Assembly (NCBI GenBank): GCA_003151495.1
Contig: PLXR01000138.1
Coordinates: forward strand, 1-47,414
Source of the DNA: Opitutaceae bacterium
GTDB lineage: Bacteria; Verrucomicrobiota; Verrucomicrobiia; Opitutales; Opitutaceae
Length of the DNA: 47,414 nucleotides
Direction: 5' to 3'
Positions within the stretch are counted from its first letter, which is position 1. Each line of letters begins with the position of its first letter. Made by a program: the position numbers and the translations under genes. The notes beneath the pieces are model-generated. The model was not told the origin of the DNA. It did no database searches and saw only the letters and a program-made list of their open reading frames with translations. Positions 1 through 8,244 of this stretch are shown here, in pieces.

Positions 1-1490
1 TCGTTGCCGTCGCGCTCGCAGGCGATCGCCGCCGCGACGGAGCCGAGGATCGAGGCGACCACCGGGCCCCCGCCCCGCGCAAGGGAGAGCGAGGCATAGG
101 CGAGCAGGGCGTCGCCCGCCCCGACGGCGTCCACGACGTCCTCGGTGAGGCTGTCGATCGTCATGAAGGAGCGGACGTTCGGGTCCGGCGCCCTGTAGGT
201 GATGATTCCCCGGGCGCCCATCTTCAGTATCAGGTACCTGCAGTTGGCCTTGCGGTAGAGCTCGAGGGCCAGCGGGCGCACGGTCGAGTCCTGGTCGCCC
301 ATGGAGAAGCGGGCCTCGCGCTCGTTGGGCGTGATGAGGTCGAAGCCCTGGAACTCGAGGATGTTCCCCCACCGGCTGGCCACCTGGCTGTCGGCGACCC
401 GGATCGGCCCCTTGGGTATGGCGGCGGTCAGGACGGGGATCGTCCGGGCATTGAAGATGCCGTGGCGGAAGTCGCTGAAGACGACGACCTCGCACTCCGT
501 CGAGGAGATGGACCTCGTGAACTGCCCGAGCGTCTTCTCGGAGACGGGCCGGTTGTCCACCTTGTCGACCTTCAGCATGTGGTAGCCGCCCGCTGTGAAG
601 AGGTTCTTCTGCGTCGTCGGCCGTGTCCGGTCTATGATCGCCTCGCACTCGATGCCGTAGTCCTTCAGGTCCTTCAGGACGTAGTCCTTCAGGGCGTCGT
701 CCCCCAGCACCGTCGTGAACTTCACGTCGGCCCCCGCCATCTTGAGGTGCTTGGCCACGACGCCCGCCCCGCCCACGAAGTCCACCTGCCTGTCGTACTT
801 CAGGCTGAATGTCGGGGTCTTTGTGTTTCCCCCGATCAGCGTGCAGTAGGTGTAGGAGTCGACGATGGTGTCGCCGACGACGTGCACCTTGACGCCCTTG
901 AACTTGAGGAGCGCCTCGCGGAGGCCGTCGAACGTGAGGGCCTCGGCCTCCATGAGCGAGTTCAGCTTGTCCGTCGCAAGGTCGGGAGGCTGGCTCTCGA
1001 TGATGCGGGACGAGGAGTAGACGATGTCCCCGGGAGTGAAGATCACCTCGCCGCCGTAGGCGTCCAGGGTCGCGATCTCCTCGCGCGTCTTCGGGTGCAC
1101 GCCCTCCTTGTTGTACTCATAGCCCTTGGCGAAGTAGTCGGGCTGGATGAACGCGATGTTCTCGATAGGGGTCGGGTTCTGGTCGATCACCACGTAGTCC
1201 ACGATCTCGAGCGCGGCCAAGTTCATCGCCCGCAGGGCCTCCGGCACGAAGGGCCTGAAGTTGGCCTTTGCGATGTGCTGGTCGGTCGTGAGGCTCGTGA
1301 CCAGGATGTCGGCCTTGCTCTTCGCGTAGATCAGGTGGCGGATGTGGCCAGGATGGACGAGGTCGAAGGTGCCGTGGCACATGATGACCTTCTTCGCCCG
1401 GGGGCGCGGCCCGATGATCTCGCGCAGCTCCTCGCGCGTCTTGATCTTGCGCTTGTAGGTGACCATCTCCGCTTCGGTAAGGCCGGTCAT
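1..1490 (-). CDS. Bifunctional nucleotidyltransferase / PfkB-family sugar kinase (HldE-like, domains in reverse order), partial
   Basis: The reading frame starts at ATG 1490-1488 and stays open to the left edge, showing 496 residues; the C-terminus is outside the window. Residues about 33-160 form a cytidylyltransferase-fold domain with the nucleotide-binding motif HGTFDLVHPGH (39-49). The rest is a PfkB/ribokinase-type kinase with the GAGD anion hole and catalytic Asp in DAVGAGDALLAY near the visible end. The two activities are those of heptose 7-phosphate kinase and heptose 1-phosphate adenylyltransferase (HldE/RfaE), which make ADP-heptose for LPS or a related NDP-sugar. In E. coli HldE the kinase comes first; here the transferase comes first, so the true substrate is uncertain. 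The gene starts 2 bases after the stop of the upstream large membrane protein, so it is the last visible gene of a leftward operon. Fold assignment is secure; heptose specificity is inferred. Confidence 0.85.
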   Translation of the reverse strand, partial: MTGLTEAEMVTYKRKIKTREELREIIGPRPRAKKVIMCHGTFDLVHPGHIRHLIYAKSKADILVTSLTTDQHIAKANFRPFVPEALRAMNLAALEIVDYVVIDQNPTPIENIAFIQPDYFAKGYEYNKEGVHPKTREEIATLDAYGGEVIFTPGDIVYSSSRIIESQPPDLATDKLNSLMEAEALTFDGLREALLKFKGVKVHVVGDTIVDSYTYCTLIGGNTKTPTFSLKYDRQVDFVGGAGVVAKHLKMAGADVKFTTVLGDDALKDYVLKDLKDYGIECEAIIDRTRPTTQKNLFTAGGYHMLKVDKVDNRPVSEKTLGQFTRSISSTECEVVVFSDFRHGIFNARTIPVLTAAIPKGPIRVADSQVASRWGNILEFQGFDLITPNEREARFSMGDQDSTVRPLALELYRKANCRYLILKMGARGIITYRAPDPNVRSFMTIDSLTEDVVDAVGAGDALLAYASLSLARGGGPVVASILGSVAAAIACERDGN

Positions 1491-1492
1491 GG

Positions 1493-4400
1493 TTAATTGG
1501 GTTCTTTGGGGGCGTTGGGCTCGGGCAGGGGATGGGCTTCGCTTGGCCAAACTCTATGCTGCTCAAGAATCTGCCCGTTAAAAAGCGCAATTTCAGTGGT
1601 TCCGTTGATGAGGTTCCTTCCGGCCGTGACCTGCTCGGGCGTCGCATCGTAGAACTTTGCGCGCGAATCGAGCACCACGACGCCATCGAGCGTGACCCGG
1701 AGCGTCGACTTCGCCCGCTCCACGGCGGCCGCAGGCACCCCCTGGAATATGAAGTCCTCGGGGGAGGGGAAGAGCGAGCCCATCGATACCTCCACGGTGT
1801 GCTCCTTCGAATAGTCCACGGCGATGGGGGGCGTGATCGGCCCGCCGTAGAACCAGTGATCAAAGCCGAAACGGACATGGGAGGCATCGGGATAGCCGAC
1901 GTAGAGCATGTCGCCGGCATCCTCGATCCCCGTCGTCACCACGGGCTCGGAGTCGCGGCCGTGCACCTTTGGGAACCGCAGGCGCAGCCGGAGTGCGCCG
2001 AAGGGAAGCTCCCCGGCGTAAGGGGCCGGGGCGCTTAGGCCCACGGTGCGGACGGCCTGCCCGGAGGACTCGAAATCGCCCGCCGAGAACGGCAGGCCGC
2101 GGTACTCCGGGCCGTCCTTGGTCAGGGTTCCGGGGGTCACCGAGAGCTGGGTCCACATGGAGAGGCCGTGCGGCAGCGGAACCGTTCGCTCCATCTCCGA
2201 GTAGGCCTTCCCGGCCTGGGGCGCCATGCGGACGGGGGTTGAGGCGCCGGAGCGGACGATCCCTTCCCGGGCCATCTCCTGCGGGTTGGCCTCCAGGTGC
2301 GCAAGCAGCCACTGGTCGAAGTTTCGCGGGTCCCCGAGCGCCGAGACCCTGGCGTATTCGACCAGCGTGTCGGGGTTCCTTCGCCTGAACTCCGCCAACC
2401 GTATGGGAATGGAGTGGGCGCCGAGGAAGGTGATCGAGTCGACCAGGCGCATGTCCCCGGGCGTGTCCCAGCTGTAGATCCGCACGGTGGTCCGCCCCTC
2501 GGCGACATGGTCCTGCTGGGCGTAGCGGTAGGCGACCCTGGCCGCCGTGCCCTGGGCGCCCCGCGAGAGCTCCGTCCGGGCGTAGATTCCAGGCGGAAAA
2601 TTGGGTATCGCCGTGTGCTCGCCGTACGGCTCGTTGCTCGAGAACAGGACGGGGCTCGCCGTGTCGGAGGGGAGCCCGAGATCGAAGACCCTGGCCATGT
2701 CGTTGATCGCAACCCGCACGCGCCCCCCGTCGGGCTGGGCCTTCAGGGCCACCCTGATCCTGTCCCCCTCGACCAGCCGGATCTGCGCCCCGTCGGCGTC
2801 CATCGCCCCGGGCGGCAACAGGCTCCGGCCGTCGACGGTTGCCGTCAGCAGGAGGTCCAGGGGAACGGGCGGTGCGGGCGGGGAAATCCGCAGCGGCTCG
2901 ATCTCCACCCTCCAATGCCGGTGGTAGGCCTCCGCCAGCTGGCTCACGGCAATCCTCTGCCTCAGTGTCATGCGGCGGGCCGAATTCGCTATCTCCTCGT
3001 CGATGGGCCGGAGATAGGGCGGGAAATCCCAGTCAAACCTGAGGATGGTGTACCGTGCACCGTCGCTCGCCATGATCCTGTCCGAGAGGAACGCCTGGAT
3101 CGGGTGCAGGCTCCGGTTGACGGTTCCTATCGACTCGAAGGCCACCTTCGCGGTCTTCTCGGACCGGCCCTCGCGGTACCACTCCAGGGCCTCCGTGATG
3201 CTGGCGGGCTGCGACACCTCGAGACCGAAGTCGGGCTTGAGGTAGGCCGGGTTGGTGGCGGCATCCGCAAACCAGCAGTATTTGAGGTCGCGCTCGGTCA
3301 CGAAGCCGTCGGCTCCGAGGCGGACGTCGCCGGAGAAGATGGACGACTCGGGATACGCCCAGGCGTGGGTCTCAAGCGCGATGGGTGCCGCGTAGGTGCT
3401 CGCGACGAAGGTTCCGCCCCGGTACGGCGGCTTGGCCAGCGCCTTGAGGAAGCTGAATTGGGTTGCGGGCAGGATCCGCCAGTAGGCCGCCTGGAGCGTG
3501 ACCCAGGAAAAGCCGAGAGCCAGGACCAACACCGCGGGGAAAACCGCGGCGATGCGGCACCCGCGGTGCGCCATGCGCCTCGCGGCCTCGAACACGGAAA
3601 ACACCGCGCAGGCGACAAGGATGTCGGTCAGGAAGACGAGAAACGGGGCCTGGCGATGGAGGTAGCCGCTGAACACATATCCCGTGAAGATCCTGTAGAC
3701 AAAGGCGTAGCCCAGGAGGACGCAGGCGGCGAAAAGCGCGATCCCGGGAATGCGCAGGCGACCGCCCAGCGCCCTGCGTGCGCCGATCCCGGCCACAGCC
3801 GCCGCTACGACGGCGCTCGCTGAGAGGAGGGCCGCGCCGTCGAGCGACGAGACCCAGGGCGCGAGCGGCCACACCCCCTCGACACGGGCGCCGAAGAGCG
3901 GGCCCCTGAGCATCACGATTCCCGCGGTCGCTGCGACGCAGGCAAGGGTGCGGGCGGCCCCAGCCCAGGAGACCAGGCCCTGCTTGCGTGATCCGGGAGC
4001 CGCGCGCCTCCGGGCGAGCCCGGCCAGGCAGCCGGCCAGGAGGATGAGGACGGGCACGCAGATCGTGGAACTGTAGAACTGGAGGTGGTACGTGAAGAGC
4101 GAGCGGAGGAAGTACCCGAGGTGCCGGAATTCGGTCACGTCGAGGTAGTTCTGGAAGAAGACGATGTGGCGCTCGGCATAGAAGCGGTTCGCCTCGTCGG
4201 AGAAAGCCTGGTCGAACGCCATGTTGCGCGCCGAGAGGGTGTAGCGGATGTCCCTCCGGACGTTTTCCCATCCCATGTAGGCCGTGAGCTGCGCGAGCAG
4301 GGTCCCGCCGGCGATGCACGCCCCGGCGATCTCCGCCACGGCGACCCGCACGAGGGTCGGCAGCCCCGCCCGATACAGGACGCAGGCATAGAGTGCGCAT

Positions 4401-5020
4401 GCCGTCGCGACAAAGGTCGCGAACACGTACTCGCCGTAGAACATGGCGGAGAAGTTCAGGATCCCAAGGGCCAGCGTTCCCCGGCCGCACCTCGTGCCGG
4501 CTGCGCGCACCCAGAGAAAGGAGGAGAAGAAGAAGAACCCGTACCAGACGCGGTACGTGTTGACCTGCCATTGCCCGAAGAGGCCGTAGTCGCTGATCAT
4601 CACGATGCATCCGAGCATCGCGAAGCTCGGGGGGCCCACGGTGCGGAGCAGGCGGAACAGGAACCAGACCGCCAGGAGCCCGACCGTGAAGGTGGTGAGG
4701 AAGATCTGGCTCTCGACCGAGCGCGCGCCGAGGGAGTAAAGGAGGAATGCGAATACCCTGGGGACGTTTCCCTGGTGGGTGTGTACGTAGGGGCTGGCCC
4801 CCGGGTGCCAGGCTGCGGCCTCGTCGGCAAGGCCCTTGGTCAGGCCCCAGCTGACATCGTGGAGGCTGTGCGCGTGGAGAAGGCTCGAGAAGGACTCATT
4901 GTTGTCGATCGCGTAGGGGAGGCCCTGCGTGCTCCAGAGTATCGCGCCGAACACCGCCAGGTAGGCGCAGGCGACAAGGCGCCAGGCCGCCTTGTCCGTC
5001 AAGCGGAGGGCATGCGCCAT
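1493..5020 (-). CDS. Giant polytopic membrane protein, GT-C glycosyltransferase-like with large C-terminal soluble region
   Basis: This 1175-residue protein has about ten to twelve hydrophobic segments in its first 500 residues, followed by roughly 650 mostly hydrophilic residues. The first predicted loop contains an acidic motif, DNNES (residues 39-43), in the place where GT-C enzymes (PMT/ArnT-like, using polyprenyl-phosphate sugars) carry their catalytic acid. This placement is inference. The C-terminal region is rich in beta-prone sequence and may be a periplasmic sugar-binding or jelly-roll domain; I do not recognise the family. Start ATG 5020-5018 overlaps the end of the upstream methyltransferase by 22 bases, and the stop lies 2 bases before the next start, so it is translated within the operon. 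A likely role is transfer of a sugar to lipid-linked glycan on the outer face of the inner membrane. The GT-C call is moderate; it could be another multi-pass envelope protein. Confidence 0.7.
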   Translation of the reverse strand: MAHALRLTDKAAWRLVACAYLAVFGAILWSTQGLPYAIDNNESFSSLLHAHSLHDVSWGLTKGLADEAAAWHPGASPYVHTHQGNVPRVFAFLLYSLGARSVESQIFLTTFTVGLLAVWFLFRLLRTVGPPSFAMLGCIVMISDYGLFGQWQVNTYRVWYGFFFFSSFLWVRAAGTRCGRGTLALGILNFSAMFYGEYVFATFVATACALYACVLYRAGLPTLVRVAVAEIAGACIAGGTLLAQLTAYMGWENVRRDIRYTLSARNMAFDQAFSDEANRFYAERHIVFFQNYLDVTEFRHLGYFLRSLFTYHLQFYSSTICVPVLILLAGCLAGLARRRAAPGSRKQGLVSWAGAARTLACVAATAGIVMLRGPLFGARVEGVWPLAPWVSSLDGAALLSASAVVAAAVAGIGARRALGGRLRIPGIALFAACVLLGYAFVYRIFTGYVFSGYLHRQAPFLVFLTDILVACAVFSVFEAARRMAHRGCRIAAVFPAVLVLALGFSWVTLQAAYWRILPATQFSFLKALAKPPYRGGTFVASTYAAPIALETHAWAYPESSIFSGDVRLGADGFVTERDLKYCWFADAATNPAYLKPDFGLEVSQPASITEALEWYREGRSEKTAKVAFESIGTVNRSLHPIQAFLSDRIMASDGARYTILRFDWDFPPYLRPIDEEIANSARRMTLRQRIAVSQLAEAYHRHWRVEIEPLRISPPAPPVPLDLLLTATVDGRSLLPPGAMDADGAQIRLVEGDRIRVALKAQPDGGRVRVAINDMARVFDLGLPSDTASPVLFSSNEPYGEHTAIPNFPPGIYARTELSRGAQGTAARVAYRYAQQDHVAEGRTTVRIYSWDTPGDMRLVDSITFLGAHSIPIRLAEFRRRNPDTLVEYARVSALGDPRNFDQWLLAHLEANPQEMAREGIVRSGASTPVRMAPQAGKAYSEMERTVPLPHGLSMWTQLSVTPGTLTKDGPEYRGLPFSAGDFESSGQAVRTVGLSAPAPYAGELPFGALRLRLRFPKVHGRDSEPVVTTGIEDAGDMLYVGYPDASHVRFGFDHWFYGGPITPPIAVDYSKEHTVEVSMGSLFPSPEDFIFQGVPAAAVERAKSTLRVTLDGVVVLDSRAKFYDATPEQVTAGRNLINGTTEIALFNGQILEQHRVWPSEAHPLPEPNAPKEPN

Positions 5021-5871
5021 TTGTAGAGCCTGGCATCCAGGGGATACGCCATCCTTGGCACCTTCAGCCTCGGGAGGCTGAAGACCGGCGCGATCATCGA
5101 GAAGGGCGAGGTCTGGAAGGCGATCTTCTCGAGGGCGGATCCCCTGGGAAGGGCGCCCTGCCCGAGGCGCTCCATGCTGCCCGCGCTGTAGAAGTGCATG
5201 TCGAGCTTTCCGCCGAGGATGCGCTTGAAGGGGTTCCAGTAGAGCGCCTGGGCGAGCTGGAAGTAGGGGAGGGGCGTCATCTCGAAGATGAGGAGCGTGC
5301 CCCCCGGCTTGAGGACCCGGCCGAATTCCCGGAACGCGCGGTCCACGTTCGCAACGGTCTCGCGGACGGTCGCACCGACCATGTGGTGGATCGCGTAGAG
5401 GCAGACGACGACGTCCGCGGATGCGCCGGCCATCGGGATGGAATACGCGGAGCCGTACACGCGCAGGTCCACCTGGGTGTTCGCCCGTATGGATTGGAAC
5501 GAGGGCTCAAGGCCCACGACGCTGACGCCGCCCGGCTTCGCATAGGGCAGGACCGGCCCGCAGCCGACGTCGAGGACCAGCATCCCCGGCCTAAGGGAGG
5601 CCGTCAGCATCTCCGTCTGCCTCGCGTAGCAGAAGTCCCACTCGCCCTTGTTCTCCCTCCCATGCCTCATCACGTGGAACTTGTCGTCGAAGAACGACGC
5701 GGGGCCCTCGGGCATCATGACCGCGACGTCGTCGCGCAGGGAGCCCCGGAACCCCGAGGATGCGCATGTGATCTCGGCGCCCGACACGGTCAGGGGACCG
5801 TGGCAGTCGGGGCACCTGAGCCAGCGCACAATCCTCTCGGAAGTCCCCTGCGCCGCGGGCCCCACGCTCAT
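4999..5871 (-). CDS. Class I SAM-dependent methyltransferase with N-terminal half zinc-ribbon
   Basis: This is a 290-residue methyltransferase. Motif I, VLDVGCGP, lies at about 99-106. A post-I acidic region (GLEPS) and the KPGGTLLIFE strand (post-motif III) follow, typical of the Methyltransf_11 group. The N-terminus has a CPDC knuckle (Cys20, Cys23), but the expected second CxxC reads CASS (Cys36 only), so zinc binding may be lost. The start chosen, ATG 5871-5869, overlaps the preceding epimerase stop as ATGA and leaves the zinc-ribbon at the usual position. The 3' end overlaps the giant membrane protein by 22 bases. In this context it probably methylates a sugar or lipid-linked glycan; the acceptor cannot be read from the sequence. 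Confidence 0.88.
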   Translation of the reverse strand: MSVGPAAQGTSERIVRWLRCPDCHGPLTVSGAEITCASSGFRGSLRDDVAVMMPEGPASFFDDKFHVMRHGRENKGEWDFCYARQTEMLTASLRPGMLVLDVGCGPVLPYAKPGGVSVVGLEPSFQSIRANTQVDLRVYGSAYSIPMAGASADVVVCLYAIHHMVGATVRETVANVDRAFREFGRVLKPGGTLLIFEMTPLPYFQLAQALYWNPFKRILGGKLDMHFYSAGSMERLGQGALPRGSALEKIAFQTSPFSMIAPVFSLPRLKVPRMAYPLDARLYKWRMPSA

Positions 5872-6881
5872 TTCGCGTCCCTTCCCTCCAGGAAGCTGAA
5901 CCAGTTCCTTGTCGCCTTCTCGATCGAGGCGGTGTCCCAGACCGGCGCCTCGCGCCAGTAGTCGATGACCGCGAGCATCCGCGAGACGCCCTCCTCGAAG
6001 CTCACCTCCTGCGACCAGCCGAGGACGCGCTGGATCTTCGAGATGTCGGCCCATGTGCACTCGGGTTCGCCCGGTCGCTTCGGGAGGTCGACCCGCTCGC
6101 CGCCCAGGAGCTCGACAAGCCGGTTTACCGTCTGGGGCCTGCCGGCGCCCAGGTTGAAGATCTCGCCCGCCACGGGCGAGGTCGCCGCGAGGTAGAACGC
6201 CCTCGCCACGTCGGTGACGTAGAGGAAGTCGCGCCGCTGGGTGCCGTCGCCGACGACCGTGAGCGGCTTCCCCTTGAGCTTCTGCGCGAGGAAGACCCCG
6301 AACACGGCCCCGTAGGCCCCCGTGGTCTTCGAGCGCGTCCCATAGGCGTTGAAGATCCGGATCGAGTTGACGGGAAGGCGGTAGACCCTGCCCCAGTGGA
6401 GGACGGCCTGCTCGCCCTGGTACTTGCTGAGCGCGTAGGGGTATTCGCAGTTGATCGGCGCGTTCTCGGTGGTGGGAAGCTCCTGCGCGAGCCCGTAGCA
6501 TGAGGAGGACGCGGCGTAGACGAACTTCTCGACCTTCGCCGCCCGCGCGGACTCGAGGGCGCACACCGTGCCGAGCACGTTCGCCGACATGTAGTCGGCG
6601 GGGCGGTCGATCGAGGGGACGATGTCGCCGATGCCCGCGAAGTGGATGACGTACCTTGCGCCCGCGAAGACCGGGTCCCCCGGCTTGACCTCCCGCAGGT
6701 CGCGCGTATCGACGCGGAGGTCGGCGTTGCCCCTGTGGTGCTCGAGGTTCTGGAGACGCCCCCCCACCAGGCTGTCGACCACGTGCACCCGGAATCCCTC
6801 GGCGAGGAAAAGGTCCACCATGTGGCTGCCGATGAAGCCCGCCCCGCCGGTGACGATCGCGAGCGGCTTTTCCAGGCTCAT
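5868..6881 (-). CDS. NAD-dependent nucleotide-sugar epimerase/dehydratase (extended SDR, GalE/WbpP-like)
   Basis: The 337-residue protein has the NAD-binding motif TGGAGFIGSH at 11-20. The catalytic Tyr149 and Lys153 sit in the YALSK motif, and the Ser cluster ASSSC lies at about 124-128. These are the hallmarks of extended short-chain dehydrogenases acting on UDP/GDP/dTDP sugars. The length and the DFLYVTDVARAFYLAA segment are typical of 4-epimerases and decarboxylase/dehydratases of LPS loci. The start ATG 6881-6879 overlaps the upstream epimerase stop (ATGA), and its own stop overlaps the methyltransferase start in the same way. It should provide a UDP- or dTDP-sugar precursor for the polysaccharide. 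The exact substrate is unknown. Confidence 0.9.
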   Translation of the reverse strand: MSLEKPLAIVTGGAGFIGSHMVDLFLAEGFRVHVVDSLVGGRLQNLEHHRGNADLRVDTRDLREVKPGDPVFAGARYVIHFAGIGDIVPSIDRPADYMSANVLGTVCALESARAAKVEKFVYAASSSCYGLAQELPTTENAPINCEYPYALSKYQGEQAVLHWGRVYRLPVNSIRIFNAYGTRSKTTGAYGAVFGVFLAQKLKGKPLTVVGDGTQRRDFLYVTDVARAFYLAATSPVAGEIFNLGAGRPQTVNRLVELLGGERVDLPKRPGEPECTWADISKIQRVLGWSQEVSFEEGVSRMLAVIDYWREAPVWDTASIEKATRNWFSFLEGRDAK

Positions 6882-7876
6882 TTGAGGCCGAGCTTCTTGA
6901 TCACCTTCACGTTCACGAAGCTCTCGTCCCCCATGGAATCCTTGAACTTGCCCTGCTTGAAGGCCTGGCAGAGGCCGCGGACGGCGTCCTCGATCGAGCG
7001 CCTCGGCTTCCATCCGAGCTTTTCGAAGATCTTTTTCGAGGAGACATGGTAGGAGCGGTTGTCGTTGGACGGGGTGGTCGTGATCCGGATCGGCGCCTTC
7101 TCCGGAAACTCCTGCTCGACGACCGTCTTCACGAACTCGGCCAGCCTCGACACGGTGAAGTTCTCGTAGCCCACGTTGAAAGTCTCGCCGGCGACGAGCG
7201 CGGCCGGGTACTCCAGCATCTTGACATAGAGCTCCGTGACATCGTCCACGTGGATGTTCGGGCGCTTCTGGGTCCCGCCGAAGACCGTGATGAGGCCCCT
7301 GTTCACGGCATGGTTCGTGAGGATGTTGATCGTCAGGTCGAAGCGCATCCGGGGCGAGTAGCCGCACACGGTCGCAGGCCGCAGGGTGACGCACACGAAT
7401 TCCGGGGACTGGTGCTTGAAGAGGAGCGGCTCGCAGAGGCCCTTGTACTTGTTGTAGAGGGTCAGGGGGACCAGGGGGTGGTCCTCCGTGACCTCCGGGG
7501 CCTCGCTGACGCCGTAGACCGAGCTGCTCGAGACGTAAATGAAGCGCTTCACGCCCGCCTTCTTCGAGGCGACCACGAGCGGCTCGAAGCAGTCGAAGTT
7601 GATGGTGCGGCTCAGGCCCTCGTCGAGCTCGAAGCTGGGGTCGTTCGAGATGCAGGCCATGTGGATCACCCCGTCGACGCCCGCGACCGCCGCGGAATAC
7701 GCAGCCAGGTCGCGGATATCCCCCTTCACGACCTTGAGCCTGGGATGCTCCGGCAGGCCCGCCGAGCCGAAGAGCATCAGGTCGTACACGACCACTTCGT
7801 AGCCGGCTTCGAGGAGTTTGGGGACGAGGACGCAGCCCTTATAGCCGGCGCCACCAGTGACGAGGACCTTTTTCAT
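6878..7876 (-). CDS. NAD-dependent sugar epimerase/dehydratase (extended SDR)
   Basis: This 332-residue extended SDR has an unusual nucleotide-binding loop, TGGAGYKGCVL (7-17), with YKG in place of FIG. The catalytic Tyr141 and Lys145 are in YNKYK and the Ser run VSSSS is at 115-119. I chose ATG 7876-7874 because the NAD-binding strand then begins at residue 2-3. An upstream in-frame ATG would add 29 residues without family character. It is the first gene of the leftward operon that continues to the left edge. The region upstream holds a 14-base palindrome at 7910-7923 that could be its operator. It probably works on an NDP-sugar in parallel with the next epimerase. Confidence 0.88.
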   Translation of the reverse strand: MKKVLVTGGAGYKGCVLVPKLLEAGYEVVVYDLMLFGSAGLPEHPRLKVVKGDIRDLAAYSAAVAGVDGVIHMACISNDPSFELDEGLSRTINFDCFEPLVVASKKAGVKRFIYVSSSSVYGVSEAPEVTEDHPLVPLTLYNKYKGLCEPLLFKHQSPEFVCVTLRPATVCGYSPRMRFDLTINILTNHAVNRGLITVFGGTQKRPNIHVDDVTELYVKMLEYPAALVAGETFNVGYENFTVSRLAEFVKTVVEQEFPEKAPIRITTTPSNDNRSYHVSSKKIFEKLGWKPRRSIEDAVRGLCQAFKQGKFKDSMGDESFVNVKVIKKLGLK

Positions 7877-8244
7877 GAAATGATTACCACAACGACCGCA
7901 CGGAGAGGGGGTTGACGTCAACCTGAACTGGTGCGCCGGCATGCATTCCATGCGCGACCTCAATCACGAACTATAGCTCCTTGTGCCGCATGGATACAAC
8001 CACCCAATGAGCTGCCCTATGCATTGCGATCCGGCTCTCATGTGTCGTTTCGGGTCCCGGGTGAATTTTCAAACAATCGGCAAGAATGGTATCCTTCGTG
8101 AGATTCTCATTCTCGGGAAATGCGTGACTCGGGAGACACGGCATGCCATGGTCGCGCACATCACAATGGTCTTCTTGTCGTGCCAACAACATGGAGAGAC
8201 CGTCGTAGCCCAAATCACCATCGGTCGCCGCGGATATTTTTGTC
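7877..8244. other. Divergent intergenic region between the leftward epimerase operon and the rightward GT-C-like gene
   Basis: This stretch of 368 bases has no convincing gene. It is AT-richer than the flanking operon. Both neighbouring genes read away from it, so it should hold two promoters, but I cannot fix -10/-35 pairs. The one clear structure is the perfect palindrome at 7910-7923. A possible leftward reading frame of 128 codons from about 8357 overlaps the start of the GT-C-like gene and lacks family character. Confidence 0.5.
7910..7923. promoter_or_regulatory. Perfect 14-base palindrome, possible operator
   Basis: The sequence GGTTGACGTCAACC is its own reverse complement and lies 34 bases upstream of the leftward epimerase start. 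It contains TTGACG on both strands, a -35-like hexamer, but neither direction shows a good -10 at 16-18 bases. A dimeric regulator site is the simplest reading. This is inference from symmetry and position alone. Confidence 0.35.

Noticed and set aside
2297..3823. Long rightward frame opposite the giant membrane protein
   Set aside because: Composition is typical of an antisense shadow in GC-rich DNA, and the leftward frame has membrane helices and operon overlaps.
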